Shown: positions 1-9,072, counted from the first letter of the stretch. The stretch: DNA of 64,000 nucleotides from Pontibacter indicus (GCF_900156345.1 NZ_FTPP01000001.1:1240001-1304000); one strand, 5' to 3'. Numbers and translations: made by a program. The notes: generated from the letters alone by a model not told the origin.

Positions 1-488
1 AATAAGCAGTGGCCTCATGAATGCTGGCCCGTTTACTGCCTGTCAGCTGAATGTGTCATCATTTCTGTTAGTTTATGGTCTGCACGCCTCACGAAAGAGG
101 AATGCCGCTATGCTTGTTTGTCTGGCACCTGTGCCATGGACTGGCCTTTGGTAAACGATGAGGCAATGCACTCATGCACAGGTAGGCGGGCAGGAAACGT
201 GTACGCGTACACATAAAGCAGGGCGCTGCTTTCCGTTGCCCGGAACAGGGGAAGAGTGGCTTGGCGACAAAATGTGCTATCCCCTGTGCCCTATGTTATG
301 CTATACGTAGATTTTTGGTTTCTGTAGTCGGATCTGGCGCCTCTCTAATTGCAGAACAGCGCATCTTCTTTTTGAATTCAAATCCGGTAATATTTTATAA
401 CTTCACATCTATACGTATTTTGTACAAAACTGGCCATCCCTATACCTGTTGTTGTAGGGCAAGGCTGCTCTGACCACATCTTACCTCC
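1..488. other. Left-edge region without a supported gene
   Basis: No convincing coding region, RNA gene or repeat array is visible on either strand. The only open frame, about 70 codons at 261-473, is rich in Cys, Ser and Leu without domain character and looks like chance. One copy of the window-wide CTATACCTG word lies near 440. The promoter of the gene at 489 probably lies here, but no clear TAnnTTTG box was identified. Confidence 0.5.
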
Positions 489-950
489 ATGGACGAAGAA
501 CACTTGAACCCACGCAATATGCCGATCTTCCGGAAAGGACGCGAGATCTATGAACTCACCGTGAAGATTGCGGACCTGATACCGGAAGACGACAGCCGAC
601 TCTCCGGTATCAAGGCTTTCATGCTCGAAGATGCGGCGCTACTGAGTGTGAAGGTGGCCGGTGCCGAAGGCGGCGACCTGTACGACATCCGGATGGAGTG
701 CGCGACCCTGATCCGCAAGGCTGCCCGTGACCTGCAGAACCACTGCAACACCCTGACCATGTTTGGCTTTGAGCACATCCACTACCTGCACCTGATTAGG
801 GAGGCGCTGGAAGAGTACCGCCTGCTGTTCGTGGACTGGGTGCGAACGTTCGACGCCTGGAACTACGCCGTGGACCGCTGGGGCCTTTTCAACCCGCCCG
901 GCGTGCAGCCCGAAGACCCGGACCCGGATAGTGGGTTGGATGGTTTATGA
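489..950 (+). CDS. Hypothetical alpha-helical protein (153 aa)
   Basis: I do not recognise the family. The 153-residue product has no signal peptide or membrane segment. It reads as three or four amphipathic helices: about residues 15-35 (REIYELTVKIADLI), 40-60, 65-90 (DIRMECATLIRKAARDL) and 95-125 (HYLHLIREALEEYRLLFVDWV). An acidic, proline-rich tail (PEDPDPDSG) follows. This is compatible with a cytoplasmic four-helix bundle, which is inference. The ATG at 489 is the first in frame and the codon use matches neighbouring genes. The next gene starts 57 bases downstream on the same strand and has a similar acidic helical character, so the two are probably co-transcribed up to the hairpin at 1348. 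Function unknown. Confidence 0.7.
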   Translation: MDEEHLNPRNMPIFRKGREIYELTVKIADLIPEDDSRLSGIKAFMLEDAALLSVKVAGAEGGDLYDIRMECATLIRKAARDLQNHCNTLTMFGFEHIHYLHLIREALEEYRLLFVDWVRTFDAWNYAVDRWGLFNPPGVQPEDPDPDSGLDGL

Positions 951-1007
951 AAGGGAAGTGCAGCCTTATGCACCCAAATGAGTATAAACAGAAAAACGAA
1001 GTAGCAT

Positions 1008-1331
1008 ATGACGCTGGAAATGGAACACTGGGACGAAAACAGGTACATGGAACTGAACACCTACTTCAGGATAAAAATACAGGGCATGGTCGATTCCGAT
1101 CCCTACATCCGGGACCTTCGGAAATCGGAGGACGGGCTCCAGCTGGCAGACCTGATCAATCGCATGTCGGACAGCGATCAGGAGCTTTGGAAAGAGTTCA
1201 TTAAACTGGACCGCATCAAGCTGCACCTCGACATGCAGAACCACCTGGAAGGCAAGGGCACGCCCTATACCCTGCGCCACGGCTTCGGGAGCGCCTCCTC
1301 CGATGCCGACGATTCACCATCGCCGTGGTAG
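1008..1331 (+). CDS. Hypothetical small acidic helical protein (107 aa)
   Basis: Unrecognised 107-residue cytoplasmic protein. It begins MTLEMEHWDENRYMEL and is rich in Asp, Glu, Met and Leu, with predicted helices near residues 10-30, 45-65 and 65-90. The last 20 residues are Ser/Asp-rich and probably disordered. An internal Met (residue 5) could also be the start. It follows the gene at 489-950 by 57 bases and is closed by the strong hairpin at 1348-1379, which suggests a two-gene unit. No catalytic motif is visible, so no function is proposed. An overlapping frame (947-1204) lacks protein character and was set aside. Confidence 0.65.
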   Translation: MTLEMEHWDENRYMELNTYFRIKIQGMVDSDPYIRDLRKSEDGLQLADLINRMSDSDQELWKEFIKLDRIKLHLDMQNHLEGKGTPYTLRHGFGSASSDADDSPSPW

Positions 1332-1347
1332 CGCGCTCAGAAACATG

Positions 1348-1379
1348 AAAAAGGGAGGCCTTTACGGGCCTCCCTTTTT
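1348..1379. terminator. Bidirectional intrinsic terminator
   Basis: A perfect 13-bp stem (arms 1348-1360 and 1367-1379, GC core GGGAGGCC) with a 6-base TTTACG loop is flanked by A5 and T5 runs. It lies between the convergent genes ending at 1331 (+) and 1400 (-), so it can serve both. Confidence 0.9.
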
Positions 1380-1399
1380 CATGGCGGATAGTTGTTAGA

Positions 1400-3856
1400 T
1401 TACTGCTGCACAACCATTTTCACGGACCTTGTCTCCCGGTGAGTCACCAGGCGCGCCAGGTACATTCCCTTTGGCAGGGCGCTGGCATCTACCTGCACTA
1501 CCACCAACTCGCCGGCTTGCGCATTGCCTTGGCGAAGCTCCTGCACCAGCACGCCTTTCATGTCGTACAAAGCCAGGGTATAGCTGCTCTGCTCCTGCAG
1601 CTCGAAACGCAGCATGGACGTGCCCGCAAATGGATTTGGATAAGCAGTGAGTACATTGGTAAGCATGTCCTGCGCATCGGCTCCATTTTTCTTCTCGGCA
1701 TACAGGTTACCGTTTCGGTGAATCACAATGTTGCCGCCGCCAATGGCCGGACCGTTTTCAGTCAGGAAATAGGCGAATTCATCTGCTGCGTGGCTGTCGT
1801 AGTAGAGTTTGTTGCCCTCGTGTTTGTCCCAGATGCGCAGACGCAACTTGTCCGTGCCGTTCTTTTTACCCTGCCCCGCATCCACTACCGATACTGTGAA
1901 GCCGAAGTTACCACGCCCGTTGATCTGGCCAGCCCCTTGCCACACGGCCTTGTCCTCCTGCACCACGAGCCAGTCGTGGCTGGTGCTTTCAAACCGAAGC
2001 GCGTTGGACAGCTTAAAACTCGTCGTGCCGGTCAGCTGCAGGTTCTCCCCTCCCTGCTCCTTATACCTGATGTTGAAGTCAAACTGTACCTTGACCTGCT
2101 CAGGTATACTGGCAGGCGTAAACCAACCTCCACCGGTTACAAATCCGGCATTGGGGTCGTAGATGGCAAGCGGTTGCGCATTCTCCGGTCCGGTGGATTC
2201 CAGGCAGGCGTCTGTGAACTCCAGTTGAGGTAGGTAGACACCGGTGCTGCTATAGGTATGCTGGCCTGTTACCCGGTTCGTTCCTGTTGTGTGGTAGGCA
2301 ACAGACGAAGCGCCGTCGCCCCAATTCCAGTGCGCTGAAACATCAGCAGGTAGCTTGTCTGCTTCCAGCATTGCCGTCGTGCTGACAGGTTTGCCCACCT
2401 GCTGGCCGCCCGGCGGAAGAATCAGCTTTACGGCTACCGGCGTGTCGCAGTTTGCGGCTTGAGCACTATACTTCATGGCGAATAGTTTACTCTTGCCTTC
2501 TTCTGAACCAACACCAGACAGGTATAGATTGCCGTTCACATCGAATTGCACGCTGCCCCCGTCCATAAAGGTTGGTTCTACAGATTCAAACTTCTCCTCA
2601 AAAATCAATTCACCCTGCTGGTCATAAAGCAACAGCAGCGATCTTGGCGCTTTTGTGGTCGTGTTATAATAGCTTCCTGCCACCGCAATATGCCCATTTG
2701 CATTTATGTCTATAGCGCTTACGGATGCTTCTGTTGCCGCGCCTGCCGTGTACGATTTGAACCAGACACGCTTGCCCTCTTTGGAATACTTCATCGTAAA
2801 GGCATCGCGCTGTGAACTGGACAGGATCAGGTTATCCTCCGCATCGACACGCATGTGCCACATCACAACACTACCTGCTCCATCAAAATCCTCTACCTTA
2901 GACCAAATGATGTTTCCTGCGGCATCTGCTTTCGTCAGAAGAATGGTGTACTGGTAACCCGATCGATTTTGCGAAATGGTGTAAATCATGCCATCAGCAT
3001 CTACATAGACTTGTCTGGGGTCTAGCACGGTGTCTTCAGTTTCTGGTTCTGAAGCGGGCGTAGTGGAGAGGGGTATGCCGTTTAGCTTGTTGAGCTTGAC
3101 CAGATAGGAAACAGGGGTGGTATCCTTGGAAAGTACTCTACCCCTAAAAGCCAGCAAGGGATTGCCTTCGGTATCCAATGCCAGTGCTGCCCCATAGGTA
3201 GAGTGGCTTATCATTCCGTTCAGCTGGCTGTTCCAGATCACCTCGCCTGATGCACTTAACTTGAGCGCAAAAATGTCCTTGCCAGTTGTGTAAGAGCTAT
3301 AGCCTGCCACATATACCTCATCGTTTTCGGTAATCATGAAATCGTGTGCCCTATCGATACTGGCAAATTTGTTCTGGTACGGTCGTATCCATAGCGTCTC
3401 ACCTGCACTGGAAACTTTGGCGAATGCCATGGCCTGGCCGCCATAAGTCGAAGTAAACACAGCCATCAGGTAGACATCCCCTTTAGAATCCACTTTTAAG
3501 GTGACAGGAAATTCGCGTGTACTGTTCGGGAAGTTTTCCATTTTTTTATGCCAGGCTTTCTGTCCATTGGCATCATACTTCATCAAGGTCAAAGTCGACT
3601 CACCGCCCGGTGATTCCTGCGAACCTAGCATATAGATGTTTCCGTTGGCATCCAGTACGCTACCAGAGAATAGCTGTGATGTGCTGCCCTCTGTAGAGGC
3701 AAACACATTCCATTGCTGCACCATCTGGGCAGAGGCACTGGCTGCAAAGAGGACTAAAAGCGAAAAAGTAAGACAGAATATTTTGTAAGCACAAGGGCTG
3801 TGTGTTGCGGTACCATTTTTCAAGAAGACTGAACTGAAGCGTAAATTTTGTTTCAT
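1400..3856 (-). CDS. Secreted beta-propeller/PKD protein with T9SS type A sorting domain
   Basis: An 818-residue exported protein. A long basic N-terminus and hydrophobic core end in ASASAQ near residue 44, a likely signal peptide. Residues about 50-460 contain repeated blades with Asp/Gly turns of the type VDxDGxIY, DxNGNIY and DANGNLY, typical of SBBP/NHL-like propellers. A PKD-like segment follows (WNWGDGASS, about residues 500-570). The last 85 or so residues (YPNPFAGTSMLRFEL through GMYLARLV) match a type IX secretion 'type A' C-terminal sorting tail. By family knowledge such proteins cross the outer membrane by T9SS and lose this tail, so the product should be surface-bound or released. 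The ligand or substrate is unknown. It is a single gene, convergent with the pair at 489-1331, and shares their terminator. Confidence 0.9.
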   Translation of the reverse strand: MKQNLRFSSVFLKNGTATHSPCAYKIFCLTFSLLVLFAASASAQMVQQWNVFASTEGSTSQLFSGSVLDANGNIYMLGSQESPGGESTLTLMKYDANGQKAWHKKMENFPNSTREFPVTLKVDSKGDVYLMAVFTSTYGGQAMAFAKVSSAGETLWIRPYQNKFASIDRAHDFMITENDEVYVAGYSSYTTGKDIFALKLSASGEVIWNSQLNGMISHSTYGAALALDTEGNPLLAFRGRVLSKDTTPVSYLVKLNKLNGIPLSTTPASEPETEDTVLDPRQVYVDADGMIYTISQNRSGYQYTILLTKADAAGNIIWSKVEDFDGAGSVVMWHMRVDAEDNLILSSSQRDAFTMKYSKEGKRVWFKSYTAGAATEASVSAIDINANGHIAVAGSYYNTTTKAPRSLLLLYDQQGELIFEEKFESVEPTFMDGGSVQFDVNGNLYLSGVGSEEGKSKLFAMKYSAQAANCDTPVAVKLILPPGGQQVGKPVSTTAMLEADKLPADVSAHWNWGDGASSVAYHTTGTNRVTGQHTYSSTGVYLPQLEFTDACLESTGPENAQPLAIYDPNAGFVTGGGWFTPASIPEQVKVQFDFNIRYKEQGGENLQLTGTTSFKLSNALRFESTSHDWLVVQEDKAVWQGAGQINGRGNFGFTVSVVDAGQGKKNGTDKLRLRIWDKHEGNKLYYDSHAADEFAYFLTENGPAIGGGNIVIHRNGNLYAEKKNGADAQDMLTNVLTAYPNPFAGTSMLRFELQEQSSYTLALYDMKGVLVQELRQGNAQAGELVVVQVDASALPKGMYLARLVTHRETRSVKMVVQQ

Positions 3857-4299
3857 AGTTATAGGGTAGCTGTTATAATGAAATAATTGATAAATGAAAA
3901 AGTGCTAAATAAGGCATAAGGTGGCATGAACGAACCAAATCGCTTAATCAATTGAATAATAGCCTTATATAGCACATTAATGGGTTTAACAGGAGAACTG
4001 ATCGTTATGAAATACTTTTCAAATCTGTACTGAATTGTTATATAAATTGTTGTACCAATTCCGGATAAATTCCCCTGCAAATTCTTCAACATCAGCTTAG
4101 GGCTAATAGCAATTCTAAAACAAGACGGATTTCAGAAACTTTTTGGCGGGCTGACGTTTATACAAATGTCACCAGAGGCGGGGCGGATTAAAATATTATT
4201 AACTTAAGATATTCATGCGCTCCTAATTTTATTTTATTACATTATTTGCATAATTTCGCTCGTACAAGAGACACTATCACGGACATAAAAAATACAGGC
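3857..4299. other. AT-rich divergent intergenic region upstream of citrate synthase
   Basis: About 440 bases, markedly AT-rich, between the divergent secreted-protein gene (-) and gltA (+). A TAATTTCG box at 4251-4258 resembles the Bacteroidota -7 consensus TAnnTTTG and would place transcription start about 35-40 bases before the gltA ATG. No matching TTG box was found at the right spacing. A 77-codon open frame on the minus strand is AT-driven and not supported. Confidence 0.45.
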
Positions 4300-5586
4300 A
4301 TGTCAGAACACGCTGAAATAATTTTAGAAGGGAAGTCCTACAAGTTCCCGGTTGTAACTGGTACCGAGAATGAGAAAGCAATCGATATAGCGGCTTTGCG
4401 CTCGGACTCAGGCTACATCACCCTGGACTCAGGTTATAAGAATACAGGTGCCACGAAGAGTGCGATCACTTTCCTGGACGGAGAGCAAGGTATACTGCAC
4501 TACAGAGGCTACCCGATAGAGCAACTAGCCGAAAAATCGAACTTCATTGAAGTAGCCTACCTGCTGATCTACGGTGCACTGCCAACTGCGCAGGAACTGG
4601 AGGACTTCAGCGGCAAGATCAAGATGCACACGCTCGTGAACGAGGACATGCGTAAGATACTTGACGGCTTCCCGTCTACTGCTCACCCAATGGGTATTCT
4701 GTCAGCCCTGATCAGTTCTCTGACGGCTTTCTATCCGGAGTCGCTTAACCCGAACCAAACTAAAGAAGAGGTAGACCTGTCGATCATCCGTTTGATGGCG
4801 AAGATGCCAACTATTGCGGCCTGGTCGTACAAAAACTCAGTTGGGCATCCGGTTAACTATCCTAAAAACAAGCTGGACTACTGCTCTAACTTCCTGCACA
4901 TGATGTTCGCCTTCCCAACGGAAGATTACGAGATCAACCCGGTGGTAGTGGATGCGTTGAACAAGCTGTTGATCCTGCACGCTGATCACGAGCAGAACTG
5001 CTCTACATCTACTGTGCGTCTGGTAGGTTCTGCGAACGCCAGCCTCTACTCTTCTGTATCTGCCGGTATCAGCGCCCTGTGGGGTCCGCTGCACGGTGGT
5101 GCCAACCAGGCTGTGATCGAGATGCTGGAGGCTATAAAGGCTGACGGTGGCGATTCTAAGAAATACATTGCCAAAGCGAAAGACAAAGACGATCCGTTCC
5201 GCCTGATGGGCTTCGGTCACCGTGTGTACAAAAACTTCGACCCACGTGCCCGTATCATCAAGAAGGCCGCTGACGAAGTATTGTCTGCCCTCGGCATCAA
5301 CGACCCAATCCTGACGATTGCGATGGAGTTGGAGGAAGCTGCCCTGAACGATCCGTATTTCGTAGAGCGCAAGCTTTACCCGAACGTAGACTTCTACTCC
5401 GGCATCATCTACCGCGCACTCGGCATCCCAACCGACATGTTCACGGTAATGTTCGCCCTGGGCCGTCTACCAGGCTGGATCGCCCAGTGGAAAGAGATGC
5501 GTGAGCAGAAGGAGCCAATCGGCCGTCCGCGTCAGATCTACACTGGTGAAACAGAGCGTAACTACGTGGATATCGAGAAACGATAA
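4300..5586 (+). CDS. gltA: Citrate synthase
   Basis: Type II citrate synthase: acetyl-CoA + oxaloacetate + water give citrate + CoA, the entry step of the TCA cycle. From ATG 4300 the product is 428 residues, the usual bacterial length. The frame is open further up to a TTG at 4246, but those 18 extra residues are not protein-like. Visible landmarks are the N-terminal beta domain, YRGYPIEQLAEKS (about residues 70-80), the DHEQNCSTSTVR segment, GPLHGGANQAV with an active-site His, the GFGHRVYKNFDPRA motif (His and Arg of the active site), and the conserved C-terminal GRPRQIYTG. It stands alone with its own leader and a strong terminator at 5607. Confidence 0.97.
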   Translation: MSEHAEIILEGKSYKFPVVTGTENEKAIDIAALRSDSGYITLDSGYKNTGATKSAITFLDGEQGILHYRGYPIEQLAEKSNFIEVAYLLIYGALPTAQELEDFSGKIKMHTLVNEDMRKILDGFPSTAHPMGILSALISSLTAFYPESLNPNQTKEEVDLSIIRLMAKMPTIAAWSYKNSVGHPVNYPKNKLDYCSNFLHMMFAFPTEDYEINPVVVDALNKLLILHADHEQNCSTSTVRLVGSANASLYSSVSAGISALWGPLHGGANQAVIEMLEAIKADGGDSKKYIAKAKDKDDPFRLMGFGHRVYKNFDPRARIIKKAADEVLSALGINDPILTIAMELEEAALNDPYFVERKLYPNVDFYSGIIYRALGIPTDMFTVMFALGRLPGWIAQWKEMREQKEPIGRPRQIYTGETERNYVDIEKR

Positions 5587-5606
5587 TATTGTTTTGAAAT
5601 AGAAAG

Positions 5607-5646
5607 AACGGCCCGCTGCTGAGTAGTAGCGGGCCGTTTTTTTTTG
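5607..5646 (+). terminator. Intrinsic terminator after gltA
   Basis: A 14-bp stem (arms 5607-5620 and 5625-5638, core CGGCCCGCT) with one G-T pair and a 4-base loop is followed by a T8-9 run. It lies 20 bases after the citrate synthase stop. Confidence 0.9.
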
Positions 5647-5723
5647 TTGCTTGAGACTAAGGTTTGATAATATGGCGCAAGCGTCCTCGCTAATGTTGGC
5701 TATGGTTGAGCCTCTTGCCCGGA

Positions 5724-5786
5724 TATAGGTATAGGTATAACGTGCCTTATAGCTAATGCTGTTACAGGTATAGCATGCTATACTGT
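5724..5786. repeat. Cluster of AGGTATA words with imperfect palindrome
   Basis: Two overlapping direct copies (TAGGTATAGGTATAA) are followed by ACAGGTATAGCATGCTATACTGT at 5764-5786. That second element is a near-perfect palindrome broken only by one extra G. It is part of the window-wide word family described in the findings. Confidence 0.7.
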
Positions 5787-5838
5787 TCTATAGCTTCGAC
5801 TGTGCGGCGGTCACTGTATGCCCTGGCTGGGCGGGCCT

Positions 5839-5892
5839 CACTTTTTTCCTTGATGAAAAAAGTAAGCAAAAAAATCAAGACGCTCCAAACTC
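5839..5892. repeat. Hairpin-type interspersed repeat
   Basis: The arms ACTTTTTTC (5840-5848) and GAAAAAAGT (5855-5863) pair around a 6-base loop. A tail AGTAAGCAAAAAAATCAAG follows. Similar T6/A6 hairpin elements with an AAAAATCAAG tail are, from memory, common between genes in Cytophagales genomes. That identity is unverified here. Confidence 0.5.
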
Positions 5893-6057
5893 GCTGACCG
5901 CTCAAACAGTGGAGCATCGTTTGGTGCACCTGGCAAAGCTGTCTGTTTCATTGCTCAAGTGTAAGTTAGCCTTGCAATACCTGTCAGTGGTATGTGTGGG
6001 TAGTACAGAGTTCATTTGCTACTGGGCTTATACCTTAAGAAATGGCAGCAGCAGCAA

Positions 6058-6331
6058 GTCCCCCTTCGAAGGGGGTAGGGGGATGACAATCGTTCCCAGA
6101 TTCCCCTCTCGGGAGGGGCAGGGGTGGGTATAATCGTGCACAGGTATATAACCAACTACAACGCCTATACCTGTGAATTGGCAGATCCAAATTCCCCGCC
6201 TTAGACTTTTTAGAGAGCCCCTTCCCCAGGAAGGGTTAGGGGTGGTTGGACCCAGTATGGCAGAACAGAAACTACAGCACTTGTAACCTCTGGATTAGCA
6301 GAAGTCAAAACTCTCCCCTCGAGAAGAGCTC
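6058..6331. repeat. C-run/G-run interspersed repeats (four degenerate copies)
   Basis: There are four related palindromic blocks: CCCCCTTCGAAGGGGGTAGG near 6060, CCCCTCTCGGGAGGGGCAGG near 6102, CCCCTTCCCCAGGAAGGG near 6219 and CTCCCCTCGAGAAGAGCTC near 6312. The first three are followed by the same GGGGTGG(G/T)T-like or GGGGGAT tail. They share layout more than sequence, as expected for small mobile intergenic repeats that have decayed. Confidence 0.6.
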
Positions 6332-6470
6332 AGAGGGTGTCAATCATTCATGAAAATGCTGTCAATCCTAGAATCCTGAAAATCCTGATTCAGACATGCT
6401 ATACCTCTACAACCGCTGGAACCTTTAACCACTCGCAGTTCTTGAAGTAATAGCAATGTCATCGTCTCCC

Positions 6471-8396
6471 CTATAACACCCGCATTTCTATGCGGCGATT
6501 CTGGCTGCGGTTTTCGTCGGAAGTATTGGGCTTTACGGGTTTGCTCTCGCCGTGGCCGACGGAGGTAATGCGGTCCTTGGAGACATTGTTGCTGCGCAGG
6601 TAGTCGGCAACAGAGCGGGCGCGTCGCTCGGAGAGCACTTTGTTATCGGCATCAGACCCTATGTCGTCCGTATGCCCCGAGATCTCGATCTTGATAGAAG
6701 GGTTCTGCCGCATGAAGGTGATCAACTTGTCGAGCTCCGTTTTCGATTCACGCTCGAGCTTATACTGCCCTGTGTCGAAGAAAAGGTTGTTGAGCACGAT
6801 GGCCGCACCGGATTTGATCGGTTTCAGGTATACGTCGAGCGCTACCGGGTCCAGCGACTTGCGGGAGGTATAGTCAAAGTGGAGGCTGTTCATCAGGAAA
6901 CCCGGGGCTGACACATATAACCCATACTGTCGACCATCTGATAGCACAATGGTATACTCGCCTGATACCTTGTCGGAATTCACTTGCTGCACCAGCGAGT
7001 CGGCATTCACGTCGTAGAGCTGCACTACGGCTGCTATCGGCTTCTTGGTGTCGGCATGGTAAACGCGGCCCTGGGCGTAGGTACTTTTTACTTTGCTGCG
7101 CCAGTTCTCAGGCACGTCCAGTTCATAAAGCTGTATAGTAGCGGCACCGGCCTCTGTCATTTCCTGGCGGGAGTAGTAGCCTTTTTTGTTGTCGGCTGTG
7201 ATGAAGAGCGAGCCTTCGTCGGCATGCGTGTTCAGCGGATAACCCATATTTTCGGGTGCACCCCACTTGCTCTTGTTGTCCTGCTTGGTCATAAACACAT
7301 CGAGGCCGCCCATCCCCAGATGCCCGTCGCTTACAAAGTAAAGGGTGCTACCACTCACGTGGATAAAGGGGGCCATGTCGCGGCCTTTTGAGTTCACGGG
7401 CTCCCCCATATTCTCAGGCTTTTGCCATGATCCGTCTTCATTGAGGCGTGTTACCCAAATGTCCTCTTTGCCTATACCTCCTGGCCGTGTAGACGTGAAG
7501 TACAGGGTTCGCCCGTCAGCAGAAAGGCTCGGCTGTGAGTCCCAGGCCTTGGAATTCACCACGGTGCCCATGTTTTTAGGCTTGCTCCATTCGTCACCGC
7601 TCCGGAAAGATATGTACAGGTCGCAATCGCCCTGGCTATCGGGGCGGTTGCAGGAGGTGAATACAATCGTTTTGCCGTCACCCGAAATGGTGGCAGCCCC
7701 TTCATTGGCAGAGGTGTTGATGGCGGGCGAAATAGAGCTCGGCGGACTCCACTGGTTGTCACGATACTGGCTGACGAATATGTTTTCGTCCTGGTCCGGG
7801 CGGTGGCCTGCCCGCGCTGTGAAGATCAGGTGACGCTGGTCGGCTGTGGTAGATGGAAAATACTGGAGCTCGAAGCGGTTGACGTTGCTAGGCAGCCTGA
7901 CCGGATTAAAGCTTACCGGCTTCTTCATAGCCTCAGCAGCAAACTCAGCGGACTGTATCTGCTGCCGCGCAAAGTCGGTCATACGGCCGTTCCGGGGCTT
8001 GCCACGCAGGAAGAACTCAAAGTTTTTGCGGGCATTTTCGTAGTCTCCCCGCTCAAAATAGAGGTCAGCCAGGTCAAAGTAGCTGTTCATCAAACCTGCA
8101 TTGAAGGGCTTGAGGGACAGCCCTTTCTGAAGGTTCTCAAACACCTCTGGCTTGTTGCCCATGGCCCGGTGCAGACTCGCGATTTTCAGGTAAGCGTCAG
8201 CATATTTGGGGTCGCGCTCAATGGCCTCGTCCAGGTAGGCAAGCGCCTTGTTAAAATCCCGGGCTTGCGCTGCTTCTTCCGCTTTGTAATATAGGGTCAC
8301 TGCTTTTCTGGAGTTGGAGGCTGGTCTGTCCTGTGCCAGGCAAGTGGTTGCTACACTAAGGGCAATCAGAGTCAGAAGAAGCAGTGGCTTAAGCAT
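6471..8396 (-). CDS. TPR / PD40 propeller / CarboxypepD-reg / OmpA protein (PorE-like)
   Basis: A 641-residue cell-envelope protein. In order it has: a signal peptide (residues 1-21, ending CLAQ; not a clean lipobox); TPR repeats at about 30-150 (EAAQARDFNKALAYLDEAI, DLYFERGDYENARKNFEFF); a PD40-type propeller at about 170-410 with repeated ISGDGKTIVFTS, LSADGRTLYFTS and DNKKGYY strands; a carboxypeptidase-regulatory fold at about 430-510; and an OmpA-like peptidoglycan-binding domain at about 525-641 (SGHTDDIGSDADNKVLSERRA). This is the architecture reported for PorE, which anchors the type IX secretion complex to the cell wall. T9SS cargo genes elsewhere in the window fit such a role, but Bacteroidota often carry several paralogues, so PorE identity is inference. 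It lies 6 bases behind queE and is probably co-transcribed with it. Confidence 0.85.
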   Translation of the reverse strand: MLKPLLLLTLIALSVATTCLAQDRPASNSRKAVTLYYKAEEAAQARDFNKALAYLDEAIERDPKYADAYLKIASLHRAMGNKPEVFENLQKGLSLKPFNAGLMNSYFDLADLYFERGDYENARKNFEFFLRGKPRNGRMTDFARQQIQSAEFAAEAMKKPVSFNPVRLPSNVNRFELQYFPSTTADQRHLIFTARAGHRPDQDENIFVSQYRDNQWSPPSSISPAINTSANEGAATISGDGKTIVFTSCNRPDSQGDCDLYISFRSGDEWSKPKNMGTVVNSKAWDSQPSLSADGRTLYFTSTRPGGIGKEDIWVTRLNEDGSWQKPENMGEPVNSKGRDMAPFIHVSGSTLYFVSDGHLGMGGLDVFMTKQDNKSKWGAPENMGYPLNTHADEGSLFITADNKKGYYSRQEMTEAGAATIQLYELDVPENWRSKVKSTYAQGRVYHADTKKPIAAVVQLYDVNADSLVQQVNSDKVSGEYTIVLSDGRQYGLYVSAPGFLMNSLHFDYTSRKSLDPVALDVYLKPIKSGAAIVLNNLFFDTGQYKLERESKTELDKLITFMRQNPSIKIEISGHTDDIGSDADNKVLSERRARSVADYLRSNNVSKDRITSVGHGESKPVKPNTSDENRSQNRRIEMRVL

Positions 8397-8402
8397 AGCT
8401 TT

Positions 8403-9056
8403 TTAAGGGATATCCATGTACTTGTGCGTCTGCAGGGACACACGCCATTGGGGGTTGTTTTTAACGTACTCGACAATCAGCGGCATCAGTTGCGTCGCCT
8501 TGCTCCACTCCGGCTGCAGGTATAGCTTACAGTCAGCTCCTACTCTGGCCGCATGCTCTTCTGCCCACGCAAAGTCCGATTTGTTAAATATAATGACTTT
8601 TAGCTCATCTGCAAAAGGATACACGGAAGCATCCGGCGCCTTGAACTTTTTTGGGGACAGACACACCCAATCCCAGTAACCGCTCAACGGGTAGGCCCCG
8701 GAAGTTTCGATCATCGTCCGTATACCTGCTTCCTGCAATCCGGCTGTCAGCGGGTTTAAATTATAGAGCAAAGGTTCGCCGCCTGTGACTACGACTGTTT
8801 TGCCGGGAAAGGTTTTGGCAGTGGCTACAATTTCAGGTATAGGCGTAAGAGGATGCTGCTCCGCGTCCCAACTCTCCTTTACATCGCACCAGTGACAGCC
8901 CACGTCGCAACCACCAAGCCTGATAAAATAAGCAGCCGTACCGGTGTTACCACCCTCCCCCTGAATCGTGTAAAAAGCCTCCATTAACGGAAGCTCGCTG
9001 CCGTCTTTGGGCACTGTATGAATTGAAGCGGTCTTGTATGCTTTTGTCGTTTCCAA
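8403..9056 (-). CDS. queE: 7-carboxy-7-deazaguanine synthase (radical SAM)
   Basis: QueE converts 6-carboxytetrahydropterin to 7-carboxy-7-deazaguanine, a radical SAM step on the way to queuosine in tRNA. The 217-residue protein carries the cluster motif CDVGCHWC (CX3CX2C) near residues 50-57. It also has YTIQGEGGNTGTAAYFIRLGG just upstream (substrate and Mg site), the GGEPLL SAM-binding motif near residue 92, and the conserved C-terminal SLQTHKYMDIP. The start at 9056 gives a 15-20 residue lead-in that may be slightly long. Its leader (9057-9160) contains a perfect inverted repeat of the AGGTATAG word. The PorE-like gene follows after 6 bases; no metabolic link between the two is evident. 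Confidence 0.95.
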   Translation of the reverse strand: METTKAYKTASIHTVPKDGSELPLMEAFYTIQGEGGNTGTAAYFIRLGGCDVGCHWCDVKESWDAEQHPLTPIPEIVATAKTFPGKTVVVTGGEPLLYNLNPLTAGLQEAGIRTMIETSGAYPLSGYWDWVCLSPKKFKAPDASVYPFADELKVIIFNKSDFAWAEEHAARVGADCKLYLQPEWSKATQLMPLIVEYVKNNPQWRVSLQTHKYMDIP

Positions 9057-9072
9057 ATCTGTATTCCAATGG

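Larger units (their letters stand above)
5647..6470. other. Repeat-rich intergenic region, no gene
   Basis: About 820 bases without a credible gene. It holds clustered AGGTATA words (5724-5786), a C(T)6 / G(A)6 hairpin repeat (5839-5892) and several G- or C-run elements of the form CCCCTT..AAGGGG (6058-6331). The 74-codon frame at 5909-6133 ends in SPFEGGRG, which is simply the translation of such a repeat. The pattern suggests accumulated small interspersed repeats and not a lost gene. Confidence 0.6.

Noticed and set aside
261..473. 70-codon open frame near the left edge
   Set aside because: Composition is not protein-like, and no partner, promoter or terminator supports it.
3859..4092. 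77-codon minus-strand frame upstream of the secreted propeller gene
   Set aside because: Lies in AT-rich DNA where long frames arise by chance and has no domain character.
5909..6133. 74-codon frame in the repeat nest
   Set aside because: Its last third is the translation of a CCCCTT/AAGGGG repeat; the rest is low quality.
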